Source of the DNA: Coix lacryma-jobi var. lacryma-jobi
Lineage: Eukaryota; Streptophyta; Magnoliopsida; Poales; Poaceae
Length of the DNA stretch: 64,000 nt
Assembly: GCA_009763385.1 (NCBI GenBank)
Contig: CM019823.1
Span: forward strand, 39,552,444-39,616,443
Reading direction: 5' to 3'
The translations under genes and the position numbers were made by a program. The notes under the pieces were generated by a model. That model saw only the letters and a program-made list of their open reading frames with translations, did not search any database and was not told where the DNA came from. Shown one piece after another: positions 11,039-21,053 of the stretch (position 1 is its first letter; each line of letters begins with the position of its first letter).

Positions 11039-11502
11039 TGTTGACACTCAAAAGTGTCACTGATAAGAATGAATTTAGAAGAAGTATTCGGCCTATAAGA
11101 TTAGAGCCGAATTTGTCTTTTAGTATTGAAAGGTCAGATTTTCTAAGTGAGCCTGGTCATGTTCTAAGCTGAATGGGCCTGATTGTTTAGATTGTCGACC
11201 AGTCCTGCTATGTCCGACCAGGTGATGCTGGCCGGAGGCCTTATAGTTATTATGAATATTGAGTTCGGTGCTAATCAATATGGGCCGATAAAGTCCATTA
11301 AACCGATCTGGTTAATCCAAGACTTGGCAAGATCAGGGTTACCTTATTATGTCCGGATTAGATTCTATATTTTGATAGAGTCCGGATAGGAAACTTGGAG
11401 ATTGCATCTGGAGATATTTCCTATTGGGATAAGACCAGCCCCCTCTATATATATGAGAGAATCATGGCCGATTGAAGGATCCAACACCAATCGATCAAAA
11501 TC
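11039..11502 (+). repeat. Gypsy 5' LTR, left part
   Basis: First 464 bp of the gypsy LTR, matching 34005-34468. Contains the LTR promoter TATA region near 11443-11456. Interrupted after aaatc by the copia insertion. Confidence 0.92.
11443..11456 (+). promoter_or_regulatory. TATA box of gypsy 5' LTR
   Basis: The sequence tctatatatatgag lies about 47 bp before the copia insertion point and is repeated at 34409-34423 in the 3' LTR. It is the only good TATA element in the LTR, so transcription would start just downstream, close to where the copia element landed. Confidence 0.6.
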
Positions 11503-12912
11503 TGCGGATACATGGGTGTATGCCGAGTCTCTGAGTGATGAGTGATTGTCAACTGGGATAATGCGCATGTTCTTTGGCTTGTGTTGTGCAGGTGTCGAGC
11601 ACGGATACAGTGATCAAAGGCAAGGTGAAGGTCAAGTAGAGACGTGCCGTGCCGATGGACCGAGAGTGGCGAAGGACGGACGTGAGGCTTGGACTGAGGG
11701 ACCGGTGGCCCGAGGATCAGCTGTGGTGGTTGGCAGCCTGGGACAGCGACGAGCGAAGACTTGCGGGCATGGTGTTGCTCAAGTCGAGGACTTGGGGACA
11801 CATGTCGGTGGACGGGGTGCACGCGCGGTGCATCCCCTCAACGGCTCGGTTTGGTGGTTGAGCCACAGAAAAACCACCGAGTGAACGGTTTCCAGGTTTG
11901 GGCCTCAAAACCTGGGTGCTGATGGTTTCCGAGTTTGGGCCACAAAACTCGGGCTGAGGACGGTTTCCAGGTTTGGGCCTCAAAACCTGGGTGCTGCGGG
12001 TTTCTGAGTTTGGGCCATAAAACTCAGGTGATGGACGGCTGGTTTCCCGGTTTGGGCCTCAAAACCGGGGGTTGGTCGTGAAGACTGGTTTCCCGGTTTG
12101 GGACTCAAAACCGGGGGCGAAGTCCGTGAAAAGGACGAGCAGAGCGGTGGCGGCACGTGGCGGCAATCGGTGAGGTTGCGTCGAGGCAACGCTACCAGTT
12201 GTGCGGGCGTGGCCGTCGGATCACCAGCATCTTCGAGTTGGTCCAGAATAACCTAGGGTTTAGCTGGTTTGCTCTGTAATTAGAGAGGGGTAGAGTAGGA
12301 ATTAGAATTAGGATAAGTAGAGGGAGACACCCTCCTCCCATTCTATCTCAGTCATTTGCTATTTTGCCTTCTAGGTTTTCCTGCTCCCCCATCCCCTGCT
12401 GTAGCAAACTGAGATCCACAGAGAAGAGAACAATACCTCTGTGCCCGTGAGATTTTGAGGAAGTGAGACCGTAATCTCACTGTTGTAGCGTGTGGTAGCC
12501 ACACGGTTGCAAATTCGTGGTTGTGATTTGTGTTTTGCTTGTGTTCTTCGCGGATTGCTTTTCTCCACGATTTTCCCGTCGTTCAATCTCTCTGTTCGTT
12601 GCATCGTTTGCGAATCCGTTTGAACAGAGATGTTCTAGATCGTGAGGCACTTCTTTTCACCGAAGGAATTCACCTCTAACCTCACGAGCTAGTAGATCGA
12701 TCGTTTTTCGTTTCGGGTCAAGTTTTTCTCCTTTCCCCCGAGTTTCTTCGATTCATCGATTTGGAGATAGGTTCGAGCCATGATCTCTTAGAGATAGCTC
12801 ACTATCCTCCTTGTGACTCTTCTCACCAAGTTTGATCCTTAGAGGATTTGTTTTGGGTGAGATAGAGTTGAATCGGTGGACGAACTACACAGGATCGGGG
12901 TGACCGGACGCT
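11503..12912 (+). repeat. Copia 5' LTR, 3' end deleted
   Basis: These 1410 bp align with the first 1411 bp of the 3' LTR (23950-25360). The last 525 bp of the LTR (equivalent to 25361-25885) are absent, and the sequence passes directly from gaccggacgct into the gag frame at 12913. No primer-binding site remains. Confidence 0.9.
11843..12117 (+). repeat. LTR hairpin array (AGGTTT...AAACCT)
   Basis: Seven consecutive short inverted repeats, such as ccaggtttgggcctc followed by aaaacctgg, then gagtttgggcc with aaaactc, then cccggtttgggcctc with aaaaccggg. Stem bases vary from unit to unit while complementarity is retained. The same array occurs in the 3' LTR (about 24296-24565) and, reversed, in the minus-strand Sirevirus LTRs (about 42025-42200 and 50016-50190). 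Confidence 0.8.
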
Positions 12913-15549
12913 GTGATCGTGTCGACCGAACGCGGCGTGGGTAAACCGCCGTTTTTCGATGGGACGAACTATGCGTATTGGAAGATACGCATGTCGGCCT
13001 ATTTGCTGAGTTTGGGTGCTTCCATCTGGGATATTTGCAACTCTGCCGATTACGTGGTCTTGGCTGCTCGTGTCTCTCAGCTTCAGATTGATGAGCACGA
13101 TGCCAATAGTCGAGCCCGTAATGTTCTTTTCTCATGTCTGAGCATGAGTGAGTTTGATCGCGTTTCTCACCTCGCTACGGCTCGGGAGATTTGGGCTACC
13201 CTCATGCGTTTCCATAAGGGAACCTCTCAAGTCAAAACCCGTCTCTACGAGTCGTTCAAGCGAGAATATGAGAACTTTCGACATATGCCTGGCGAGAGCA
13301 TAGAAAGTTTATTCGCTCGCTTTCAGGTGATTGTCAACAGGATGAGGGCTAACAAGGAGCTGTTGCCTTTCGATGATCATGAGAGAGCTTTGAAGCTTTT
13401 GCATACTCTTGATCGATCGGTGTGGGATTCTAAGGTTCAGGCGATCATCGAATTGCCTAACTATGAGAACCTCACGTGCGACGAGCTCTTCAGTAAGCTC
13501 AAGTCCAGTGAGATTGACGCCATGACGAGGGCTTCTTATGAAAATCCTTCTGGCCCATCGATGGCTTTGGTTTCTGGCTCTTCTGCTAACTCCTCTGGAG
13601 GCTTTGCACTTTCCTCTCTTCTTTCTGTCACAGAGGAGCAGCTGGAGTTCATGGGGGATGACGAGCTGGCATTGCTCGCCAACCGGTTCTCATGGTTCCA
13701 CAACAACCGCATGAACCGCCGCCGCGGAGGAGGACGCTCAGGATGCTTTGAGTGCGGCGACCCCAACCACTTCATCGCCAATTGCCCGAAGAAGAACAAG
13801 CAAGTCTTCGGCAAGGCGGATCATGGGCACAAGTACGACTCCAGCAAGCGCAAGGAGAAGTACGTCCCCGCGAAGCACAAGCAGAAGGGCGGCTGCAACA
13901 AGGAGTACATCAAGACGAAGTACTTGGAGAAGGCCCAGGCTGAGTAGCGTGCATTCTTCGCCACGCTCAGCGATGTCGACGACTCGGATGACGACTCCGC
14001 TTCCTCAAGCGACGATGAGTCCGAGAAGAAGAAGAGGATCGAGGACAAGCTCAACAGCCTCTGCTTCTTCGCCGACGATGAGGGCTTCTGCACCATGGCC
14101 CTCGGCAAGGAGGTCGACGGCGAGCTGGAGGACACTCCTCGGAACGACGACGACGACGATGACACCTCCCAGGTATCTCAGACCCCTGACGAGCTTTCTG
14201 CTGAGGTCGAGAAGCTTACTGCCGCGCTCCTTAGTCAGGATAAGTTGCTTAGGCGTGCTGCTAGAGAGCGCAAGGAGTTTAGGCAGAAGTGGGAGGATAC
14301 GGTGAAGGTACTTGAATCTGTCAAGTCCACCGTAGTTGTTACCGATGAGGAGGAGTGTGAGATGTGCACCATACACATGACTGACCTTCTCACTTTGAGA
14401 GGTAAGTATGTTGCGTTGGTAGGAGAGGTGGATGAGCTGAAGGCTAGATCCTCGCTGTTGGGTGCGTGCAAGTCCTGTGCGGGCTTGCAATCTGAGTTGG
14501 CAGAGAAGAATGCCAAGATTGTGTCTCTTGAAGAGGCCAACTCAGGTAGCACATGTGTGGCTAGGTGTGTTCTTTGTGAAGGTTTGGAGATGGAGATAGC
14601 CAATGTGAAGCATGACAAGATGCAAACCGAGGAGGAAAACACATACCTTCGAACCATCTTGTCATGGGTGTCGAGTGGTGAGCCACAGCTCGGGATGATG
14701 ATCTCCCAATTCAAGCGAGCTGCTAGAGGTCCTGGTGTAGGTTTTGCTCTGGGTGTTGATGTTTCATCTTTCGGCAAGATTGGAGAGTCGAGTGGTTTGA
14801 ACCCATGTGAGAAGCCCAACTCCACCACTACTCCCAAGCTTACCAAGATTCCACCCAAAGAGCCTTTCATGCCTAACACCAAGGATGGGGTCTTTGTTGA
14901 ACCTCCGAGAGCTCCACCAAAGAAACAATCATGGGCACCAAAACCAAACCACCTCAAGAACAAGCTTGACACCATGCCACCCATCCAAGAGGAGCTTATG
15001 CCACAGAAGGGCAAAGTGATCCATACCCACTACCATGAGTACCAACAACCCCCTTTGAGAGCGGTGAGGTATCATTGTGAGCACTGTGGGAGAGATGGGC
15101 ACTTGAGCGAGTTTTGCTTTCGGCGCAAGAGAGAGGCGCGCCGTGCAAAGGAGATGAACAACACGGACATGTACCATCCTTTCCATGATGTACATGTGCC
15201 TAATTTTCAGAGGCGTGCTGTTAGGCCTAGAGGTCCAAAACCTCAAGTTCCTAGGCCTAGGCAGCAGAGAGGTCGTGCCTGGCGGGAGCCTGCAGTTGTA
15301 GGCTATGGACCCCGTGGCGGTGGCTTTGTAGTTGAGCGTTTTCCCCCACCGCGTTTTGAGTATCGCGATGGACGCTCCTCCCTTAGCGGACCACGTTTTC
15401 CTCTACGTGATGATCGCTCTTCCCGTAGGCGTGCTAGGAATGGTTTTTCTGCTAACCGTTCTTTTGAGCAGCCGGCCCAACACTGGTATTCTCCCTACTT
15501 CACTAACCCCAGTGTTGGACCGTATGCTCACCCTATGTCTTTCTATTGA
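12913..15549 (+). pseudogene. Copia gag-like gene (broken)
   Basis: Encodes the capsid/nucleocapsid part of the copia polyprotein, which packages element RNA in cytoplasmic particles. The first part (12913-13944) has the UBN2/copia gag fold with motifs such as PPFFDGTNYAYWK and ends near a CX2CX4HX4C knuckle (CFECGDPNHFIANC). An in-frame TAG at 13945-13947 interrupts it and the same frame continues to 15549. The second part has an acidic stretch, coiled coils with repeated CXXC pairs (EMC, CKSC, CVLC) and a second CCHC knuckle (CEHCGRDGHLSEFC). There is no upstream ATG because the frame opens at the deletion junction with the 5' LTR. The long CXXC coiled-coil extension is typical of Sirevirus gag. 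Confidence 0.85.
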
Positions 15550-15563
15550 TATAGGTAAAACGA

Positions 15564-17459
15564 TTGGAGAACGTTTGGTTGGTGGATTTCGGTTGCTCGA
15601 GGCACATGACCGAAAATGCCAAGTGGTTCTCCAGTCTTAGTCCAGTCGCCGGAAAGGAGTTTATCACCTTCGGCGACAACAGCAAAAGTAAGGTGCTGTC
15701 TCGTGGGTCGGTGCGAGTTAATGAGCACTTTGTGTTGCGCAATGTTGCTCTTGTTTCTAACTTGTATTTTAACCTTCTTTCTGTTTCGCAACTCTTTGAT
15801 GATGACTATGAGATTCGTTTTAAACCGAATCTCAGTCGTATTTTGGATCCTCAGGGCAATCTTGTTTGTGTGATTTCGCCCTTTGGAAAAGTCTTTCGTG
15901 CAAATTTCTCGGAATCTTTTGGCATTTCTCGTTGTCTTTTGGCTGGACCTTCCTCCTCTGATCTTTGGAAGTGGCATAAGAGACTTGGACATTTGAGCTT
16001 CGACTTGCTTGCAAGGCTTAGCTCACTTGGCCTAATCCGAGGATTGCCCAAGTTGTCCATGGAGAAGGATCTTGTTTGCCATTCTTGTAGACATGGGAAG
16101 ATGGTTGTCGCTCCCCACCATCCAGTGACTCAGGTCATGACCAAGCGCCCTGGACAGCTTTTGCACATGGACCTTGTTGGTCTGGCTCAGGTGAGCTCGG
16201 TTGGGGGGAAGTGGTATGTGCTTGTTGTTGTTGACGATTTCTCGAGATATTCGTGGGTCTTCTTTTTAGCTGAGAAGACCGAGACTTTCTCTTTTTCTCG
16301 CAATCTGATTTTGCGTCTTCAGAACGAGTTCCCTTTGAACTCGATGCGAGCTATTAGGAGTGATAATGGTTCCGAATTCAAGAATTCAGATTTTGAGAAG
16401 TTTTGTAACTCTTTGGGTTTAGAGCATCAGTTTTCTTCCCCCTACACACCGCCTCAGAATGGTGTTGTAGAAAGGAAGAATCGGACCCTTGTAGAAATGG
16501 CCAGGACGATGCTCGATGAGCATAGGACTCCTAGGCGATATTGGGCCGAAGCTATGAGCACTGCATGCTATATTTCCAATCGCATCTTTCTCCGAGCTTT
16601 CTTGAAAAAGACTTCTTATGAGTTGCGTTTAGGAAAACTCCCCAAGGTGAGTTATTTTGGAGTTTTTGGTTGCCATTGTTTTATACTCAAAAAGGGCAAC
16701 TTGGACAAGTTTGAGTCTCGTTCTTCTGACGGCGTGTTTTTGGGTTATGGCACTCATACTCGTGCATATCGTGTACTTAACCTTGACACTAACCGAGTCA
16801 TGGAGACATCCGATGTCACCTTCGACGAGACCATGGTTTGTCCTTCTTCTCGTTTTGAGCGTGCAGGTGATCATGAGGTTGGTGAGTCTCTTTTTGATGA
16901 CGAGGATGAGGGTGCTGAAGGTATGGATGATCCAACACCCCCTCCACCTGCTGTGCCACAAGGAGCGGCTTCTACTACGACTCACGGCCCCGACACTTCT
17001 TCATCTTGGGGGTCGTGGGATCCGCCACCTCGAGCGGTACCCTTTGTACCCGAGGAGGCGCCAGCTGCTGTTGAGGGGGAGATCACTTCTGCTCGGGAGG
17101 CGCCACGACATATCCAGCGCCAACACCAACCTCAACAGATGATCGGCAGCATCGGCGAACGTGTCACTCGGTCAAGGTCACAACAAATCTCTCACTTTGC
17201 TCATTCTGCATTTGTTGCTGATTTTGAACCCCGAGATGTTGGACACGCTTTATCTGATCCAGATTGGGTCAATGCCACGCATGAGGAGTTGGAAAATTTT
17301 GAAAGAAATCGGGTGTGGGTTCTAGTTTCTCCTCCCTCTGGGTGTCACCCAATTGGGACAAAATGGGTTTTCAAAAATAAACAAGGAGAGGATGGCCATG
17401 TAGTGAGAAACAAGGTCAGACTTGTAGCCTAGGGGTATAGTCAGAAGGAGGGGATAGAC
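15564..17459 (+). pseudogene. Copia pol, part 1: protease remnant, integrase, start of RT
   Basis: The frame differs from gag and opens with a protease motif reading LVDFGCSRHMT. The family's catalytic Asp-Ser-Gly is Asp-Phe-Gly here, so the protease is probably inactive. The GAG-pre-integrase HHCC zinc region follows (WHKRLGH...CHSCRHGKM), then an integrase core with all three acidic residues in HMDLVG, RSDNGSEF and GVVERKNRT. A linker rich in Pro/Ser/Glu leads into the start of the RT domain (WVFKNKQGEDG). A TAG at 17430-17432 stops the frame just before the nested element cuts in at 17460. The product would have cut the polyprotein, inserted cDNA and copied RNA. Confidence 0.9.
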
Positions 17460-18790
17460 TGTAACACCCCGGGTGTTAAAATAATTAAAATAAATTAGAA
17501 TTTAATAAAGAAAGGGCCAAAATCCTAGATGGAGGAAAATCCCAGCCAGATGTTTGTTGTATTCATGCCGTTGTATAATTTTATTGAGTGGGAAATAAAT
17601 TTATTAAACCCGGATAGGGCGAATCGAATTTATTCTATTTTGAAAAAAAATTAATTATAAAAGTTTTACAAAACCAAACTCAAGTTTTGTTTACAAAACC
17701 TAGGGAAAAGGATTGGAAAGGTTTGTGAACTGTTTGATTTGAAAAGGTTTTGAAATTTGGAGTTTGAAAGAGTTTGCAAAGAAAAGAATCTGAAAAAAAA
17801 AGAAAAGCTCAGGCATTTGGACCTCACTCCGCCGGCCCATTCCCTCCGCGCGGCCCAACTCGCCTGCGGCCCGCGCAGCGCGAGCCGGCCTGGCCGCTTC
17901 CGCTCCCACCGGCCGTAGCGCCCCTCCCCTCCCGCGCACTCACTGCCATGCGGGACCGCCCTGTCAAGTCGTCATCCCTCATCTCTCCCCGCCCTTCACG
18001 CAACAGCAGCGCGCGCAGCAGCCGCTCGCCGATCCGCACCTCGCACGCGCGCTCAACCCCCTCCCCGAACCCTCCGGCTCTCCCACTCGATCGGATCGCG
18101 CCGCCACCCCTCCCGCTCGACCTACAAGTAGCTTCCCCCCAGAATCCTAGGCCCTCTCTCGCCCACCCGCGCCGCCACCGCCATTAGCAGCCACCGAGCT
18201 CGGCTTGAGCTCGTCCCGTCCCAGAGAGCCACCCCCGGCCCTCGTCGCTCCCTCCCTCGGCCTCACGATCACGCGCCGCGTCCAGGAGACCTATCCCGAA
18301 GCGAATCGGAGCAGGAGCGCTGCGTCGGCGACCTCACCGGAGTACACAAGCACCGCCGCCGCGACGACCTCGCTGCCAGCCGACTCCGAACCTCCATCGG
18401 CAGCGAGAAGCGCGTCTACGGATCCGTTGTAAGGTCCTCGTCCGATCCCGCCTCTCCCCTAGGTCTCTACTGGTCCCTAGGCCCCTTCCCGAGCGAACTC
18501 CGGCGAGTCCTTTCATGGCGCCGCCGCGTAGAGCCCGGGCGCCGCCGTGCCCTTCCCCGCCGGCGGTAACCCCTGGCTCCCTTTTCGTTCCCAGCCGTCC
18601 AATCTTGATTCCGCGGCTGAGATTAGATCAAACCCCGAACCGGTATACACCGGGTGCGCCTGCGCCGTGGACACAGTTCACCCCGTCCACGTCAGCGGTC
18701 CACCGTACACGCGGCACGCCGGTCCAACCCCCGTACGCCATGTGGCACACGTCGGCACCACGCGGCGCACACGCCAGCCTAGCCTCGGGC

Positions 18791-19109
18791 GAGTCGGAAA
18801 GAGGAAGGCCGAGGCTAACCCAGCGCTAGCCTCGGGCGAGACGGAGAAGAGCCTGCTGGCCTCGGGCGAGACGGAGAAGAGCCCGCTAGCCTCGGGCGAG
18901 TCGGAGGAGAGCCCGCTAGCCTCGACGCGTGGCGCCACGCAGACACCCCCGAGTCGGAAAGAGGAAGGCCGAGGCTAACCCAGCGCTAGCCTCGGGCGAG
19001 ACGGAGAAGAGCCTGCTGGCCTCGGGCGAGACGGAGAAGAGCCCGCTAGCCTCGGGCGAGTCGGAGGAGAGCCCGCTAGCCTCGACGCGTGGCGCCACGC
19101 AGACACCCC
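18791..19109 (+). repeat. 160-bp tandem duplication with 30-bp subrepeats
   Basis: Two copies (18791-18950 and 18951-19109) are nearly identical. Each contains about four imperfect 30-bp units of the type gctagcctcgggcgagacgg. Identity between copies indicates a recent duplication within the GC-rich leader of the 3.6-kb element. The array stays open in several frames, producing repetitive Ser/Glu/Ala-rich reading frames on both strands that are not evidence of a gene. Confidence 0.9.
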
Positions 19110-19505
19110 GCACGCGCCAGCCGACCAGCCTCGCGATTTTTGCACTTGAGCCCCTCCAGATAGGCCAAATAAACCCGCAGTCCATTCTTCCTATTCACCG
19201 AGTCTAATTAAACTCGCGTTCTAGCCCTTCCGTTTCCATCAAAATGACCCCCGGTCCTGATGCCATTTAAAACCTGGTTTCTTTTATTTTAAAACCGAAA
19301 ATGACTTTGATCTATTTACAGTTTTGCCATCCAACTTCAAATGCTTATAACTTTTGCGTTTTAACTCCGATTTGACCCATTCAACTTGCGTTAGATTCAT
19401 AATTTCGTTCTCTACGCAGTAGAACTATTTGTTACTGTTTTCATACTGTTTGTTGTACTGTTTCTTATTTTGCTTTGTATGTGCCATGTATGTTGATTGG
19501 GCCAG

Positions 19506-19571
19506 AGAGTGCGGAGTACGAGGACGCTCCCGACCCTTCCTGTGACCCTGCTGATTCGACCCAGCCTGAAG
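19506..19571 (+). CDS. Exon A of acidic minigene (predicted)
   Basis: A 66-bp segment after a 3' splice site (ttgattgggccag) encodes Glu/Asp/Pro-rich residues (for example AEYEDAPDPSCDPAD) and ends at AAG|GCAAGT, an excellent match to a GC-AG type donor. In phase it joins exon B at 20703. An ATG in the same frame lies just upstream at 19490, so translation could begin there if the segment is not preceded by another exon. A related segment exists in the second copy at 6303-6233 with the same entry phase. No known domain; the role is unknown. Confidence 0.5.
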
Positions 19572-20250
19572 GCAAGTGTCCTTGAACATCTTGCACCTAC
19601 CTTATTTTACTTTTGGTACTAGAGTAGTTAGATCTTGTAGATGCATGCTTGTCATTAATTTGAATCCCATGATATGGTTTACTAGTTATTGTTATATTAT
19701 CCTTGTCGCCTGTTTTGGGTTGTTCGGGTAGAAGTCTTGCTTAGCCCTGCAGTCATGTTGGGATGGGATGATGGTCAAATATATTTAATCCTGATTAATG
19801 AACTATGAAACGATGTGGGCATGATAACTTTTGTAGAAACATGGTTTAGGTAAATCCGGCAGGATGGAACCGTATTGGTGGTTTTGTGCCGTGGGACTCG
19901 GCAGCTGCTTTTGGTTTTGGTTCGGGGCTCGTGCTAGACATAACCTGCCTGGATCCCTAGGACCCGGTTCTTGGACAAGTAACCCGGCATTACAGCGCAA
20001 CCATGAGATCTGGATGGGCTGGACCTGGCTAATTAATTAGTTTTCTCCAAGTTATGCTACACGGGGTTTGTATAGTGGCTCAAGAGGGGTCCCTTGGGGT
20101 CGTTGACTTATGGACAGGGGAGAAACCTTAGAGTACGTGTAACACAGACTTGGAGGGACTTTGTAAAGGCCTTGCAGTGCAACCTGCTATGCACCTTGGC
20201 AGTGTTTAGCGTGACGGGACCTGCACGACTCATGGGTAACGATGTGCAAC

Positions 20251-20291
20251 CTCTGCAGAGTGTAAAACTGATATATCAGCCGTGCTCACGG
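20251..20291 (+). promoter_or_regulatory. Three back-to-back palindromes in the intron
   Basis: CTCTGCAGAG (20251-20260), CTGATATATCAG (20268-20279) and CCGTGCTCACGG (20280-20291; 5-bp arms, 2-base centre) are each self-complementary. Similar motifs with near-identical order and spacing occur in the other copy (5337-5296). As DNA they could be symmetric protein sites; as RNA they would be three stacked short hairpins about 410 bases upstream of the 3' splice site of exon B. Confidence 0.7.
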
Positions 20292-20352
20292 TCACGAGCG
20301 GGCTTGGACTTCTTCGAGATTAGTTGGTTACTGGTTACTGTTTCGGGTCATC

Positions 20353-20495
20353 TGATGGACTTCAGGTGCGGTTGCCTGATGGACTTCAGGTGTGGGTACT
20401 TGGTGCGACTCCAAGTGCGGTTGCTTGGTGTGACTCCAAGTGTTGGTTACTCGGTGTGACTCCGAGTGTGGTCTTGCTCGGTGCGACTCCGAGTG
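20353..20495 (+). repeat. About 25-bp minisatellite, six units
   Basis: Six consecutive units of about 25 bp, of the type gatggacttcaggtgcggttgcct changing to ggtgcgactccgagtg. Unit sequence drifts gradually along the array, with ttcag becoming tccaag and then tccgag. It lies between the palindrome motif and the 3' splice site of exon B. Confidence 0.85.
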
Positions 20496-20647
20496 TTGTT
20501 ATTTTACTACAGAGTCTGTCTATAACCTAGTAAATAGGTGCATAGGATTAATAGGATTAATAGGATGTGTCGCTTTAGGCGCTTGAGTCAAACAAGTCAG
20601 CCTACCTTTGTCATTAGCCTCATAAGCATATATTTCCTACACTTGCG

Positions 20648-20667
20648 GAGTACATTTCGATGTACTC
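20648..20667 (+). promoter_or_regulatory. 8-bp stem with TTCG loop before the 3' splice site
   Basis: GAGTACAT-TTCG-ATGTACTC is a perfect 8-bp hairpin closed by a TTCG tetraloop, ending 35 bases before the acceptor CAG of exon B and directly before its pyrimidine-rich tract. Such a hairpin could influence branch-point use, but this is inference. Confidence 0.6.
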
Positions 20668-20702
20668 ACCCTTCCTCTTTGTCCCTTTGCTACCCCACCC
20701 AG

Positions 20703-20794
20703 ACGATGGCGATTACGGAGACGCTGGTGGCTACGTTCACGAGGAGCCGGAGTATCCAGAGGACGGTGGCTTCGACCCTGACGACCTGTACTAG
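20703..20794 (+). CDS. Exon B of acidic minigene (predicted)
   Basis: A strong 3' splice site (pyrimidine-rich cttcctctttgtccctttg, then cccag) precedes 92 bp that encode a highly acidic C-terminus (DDGDYGD, HEEPEYPEDGG, FDPDDLY) and TAG at 20792-20794. The two leading bases complete the codon left open by exon A, so the acidic frame is continuous across the proposed intron. With the ATG at 19490 the product would be just under 60 residues; an upstream exon could make it longer. The second copy ends in a similar acidic peptide and stop (4889-4864). No known fold is evident; strongly acidic tails occur in proteins that contact chromatin or basic partners, but no function is assigned. Confidence 0.5.
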
Positions 20795-21053
20795 GATGGC
20801 GCTACCCCCGGTCGACCTTCCTGTGGAGATGGAGTCCAGACTTCCGCGACTACTTCAGAGTCTTCATTAAAGTTAGATGTCGAGAGAGTCTGTACTTTTT
20901 CTTTCAGACCCGAGGGTCATTTATGTAATAATATTCGATATATTAATAAAAGCATTGTTTTGATATTTACTATGATGTGGATATATGTATGAAAATTGAT
21001 CCTGGCATACATATATTGTGCTCCAATTTTGTTCTTAAAATTGGGGTGTCACA

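Larger units (their letters stand above)
17460..21053 (+). mobile_element. Unclassified 3.6-kb element with TG...CA ends and acidic minigene
   Basis: The precise ends are defined by the interrupted RT gene and a 5-bp target duplication tagac (17455-17459 and 21054-21058). The termini are inverted with one mismatch (TGTAACACCCC and, from the other end, TGTGACACCCC) and each is followed by a small hairpin. No LTRs, transposase or reverse transcriptase are present. Inside, in order: an AT-rich start, a GC-rich leader (about 17800-19150) with a 160-bp tandem duplication, exon A (19506-19571), an intron with a three-palindrome motif and a minisatellite, exon B ending in TAG (20703-20794), and a 259-bp tail. 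TG/CA plus a 5-bp duplication resembles integrase-type insertion. The closest logical alternatives are a terminal-repeat-less retroelement derivative or a DNA transposon with 5-bp duplication. I cannot assign a superfamily. Confidence 0.85.

Noticed and set aside
13748..14305. Overlapping 185-codon Ser/Arg-rich frame in copia gag
   Set aside because: Low-complexity shadow of the gag frame, which holds the zinc knuckle and coiled coil.
16657..17142. A 161-codon frame overlapping copia integrase
   Set aside because: Shadow in a second phase; the integrase frame carries the DDE residues.
18515..19207. Several 90-140 codon frames in the leader of the 3.6-kb element
   Set aside because: They owe their length to the 160-bp tandem duplication, which is open in several frames on both strands, and they do not join exon A in phase.
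17460..21053. LTR retrotransposon interpretation of the 3.6-kb element
   Set aside because: TG/CA ends and a 5-bp duplication fit, but the first few hundred bases are not repeated at the other end, and no primer site or polypurine tract is seen.
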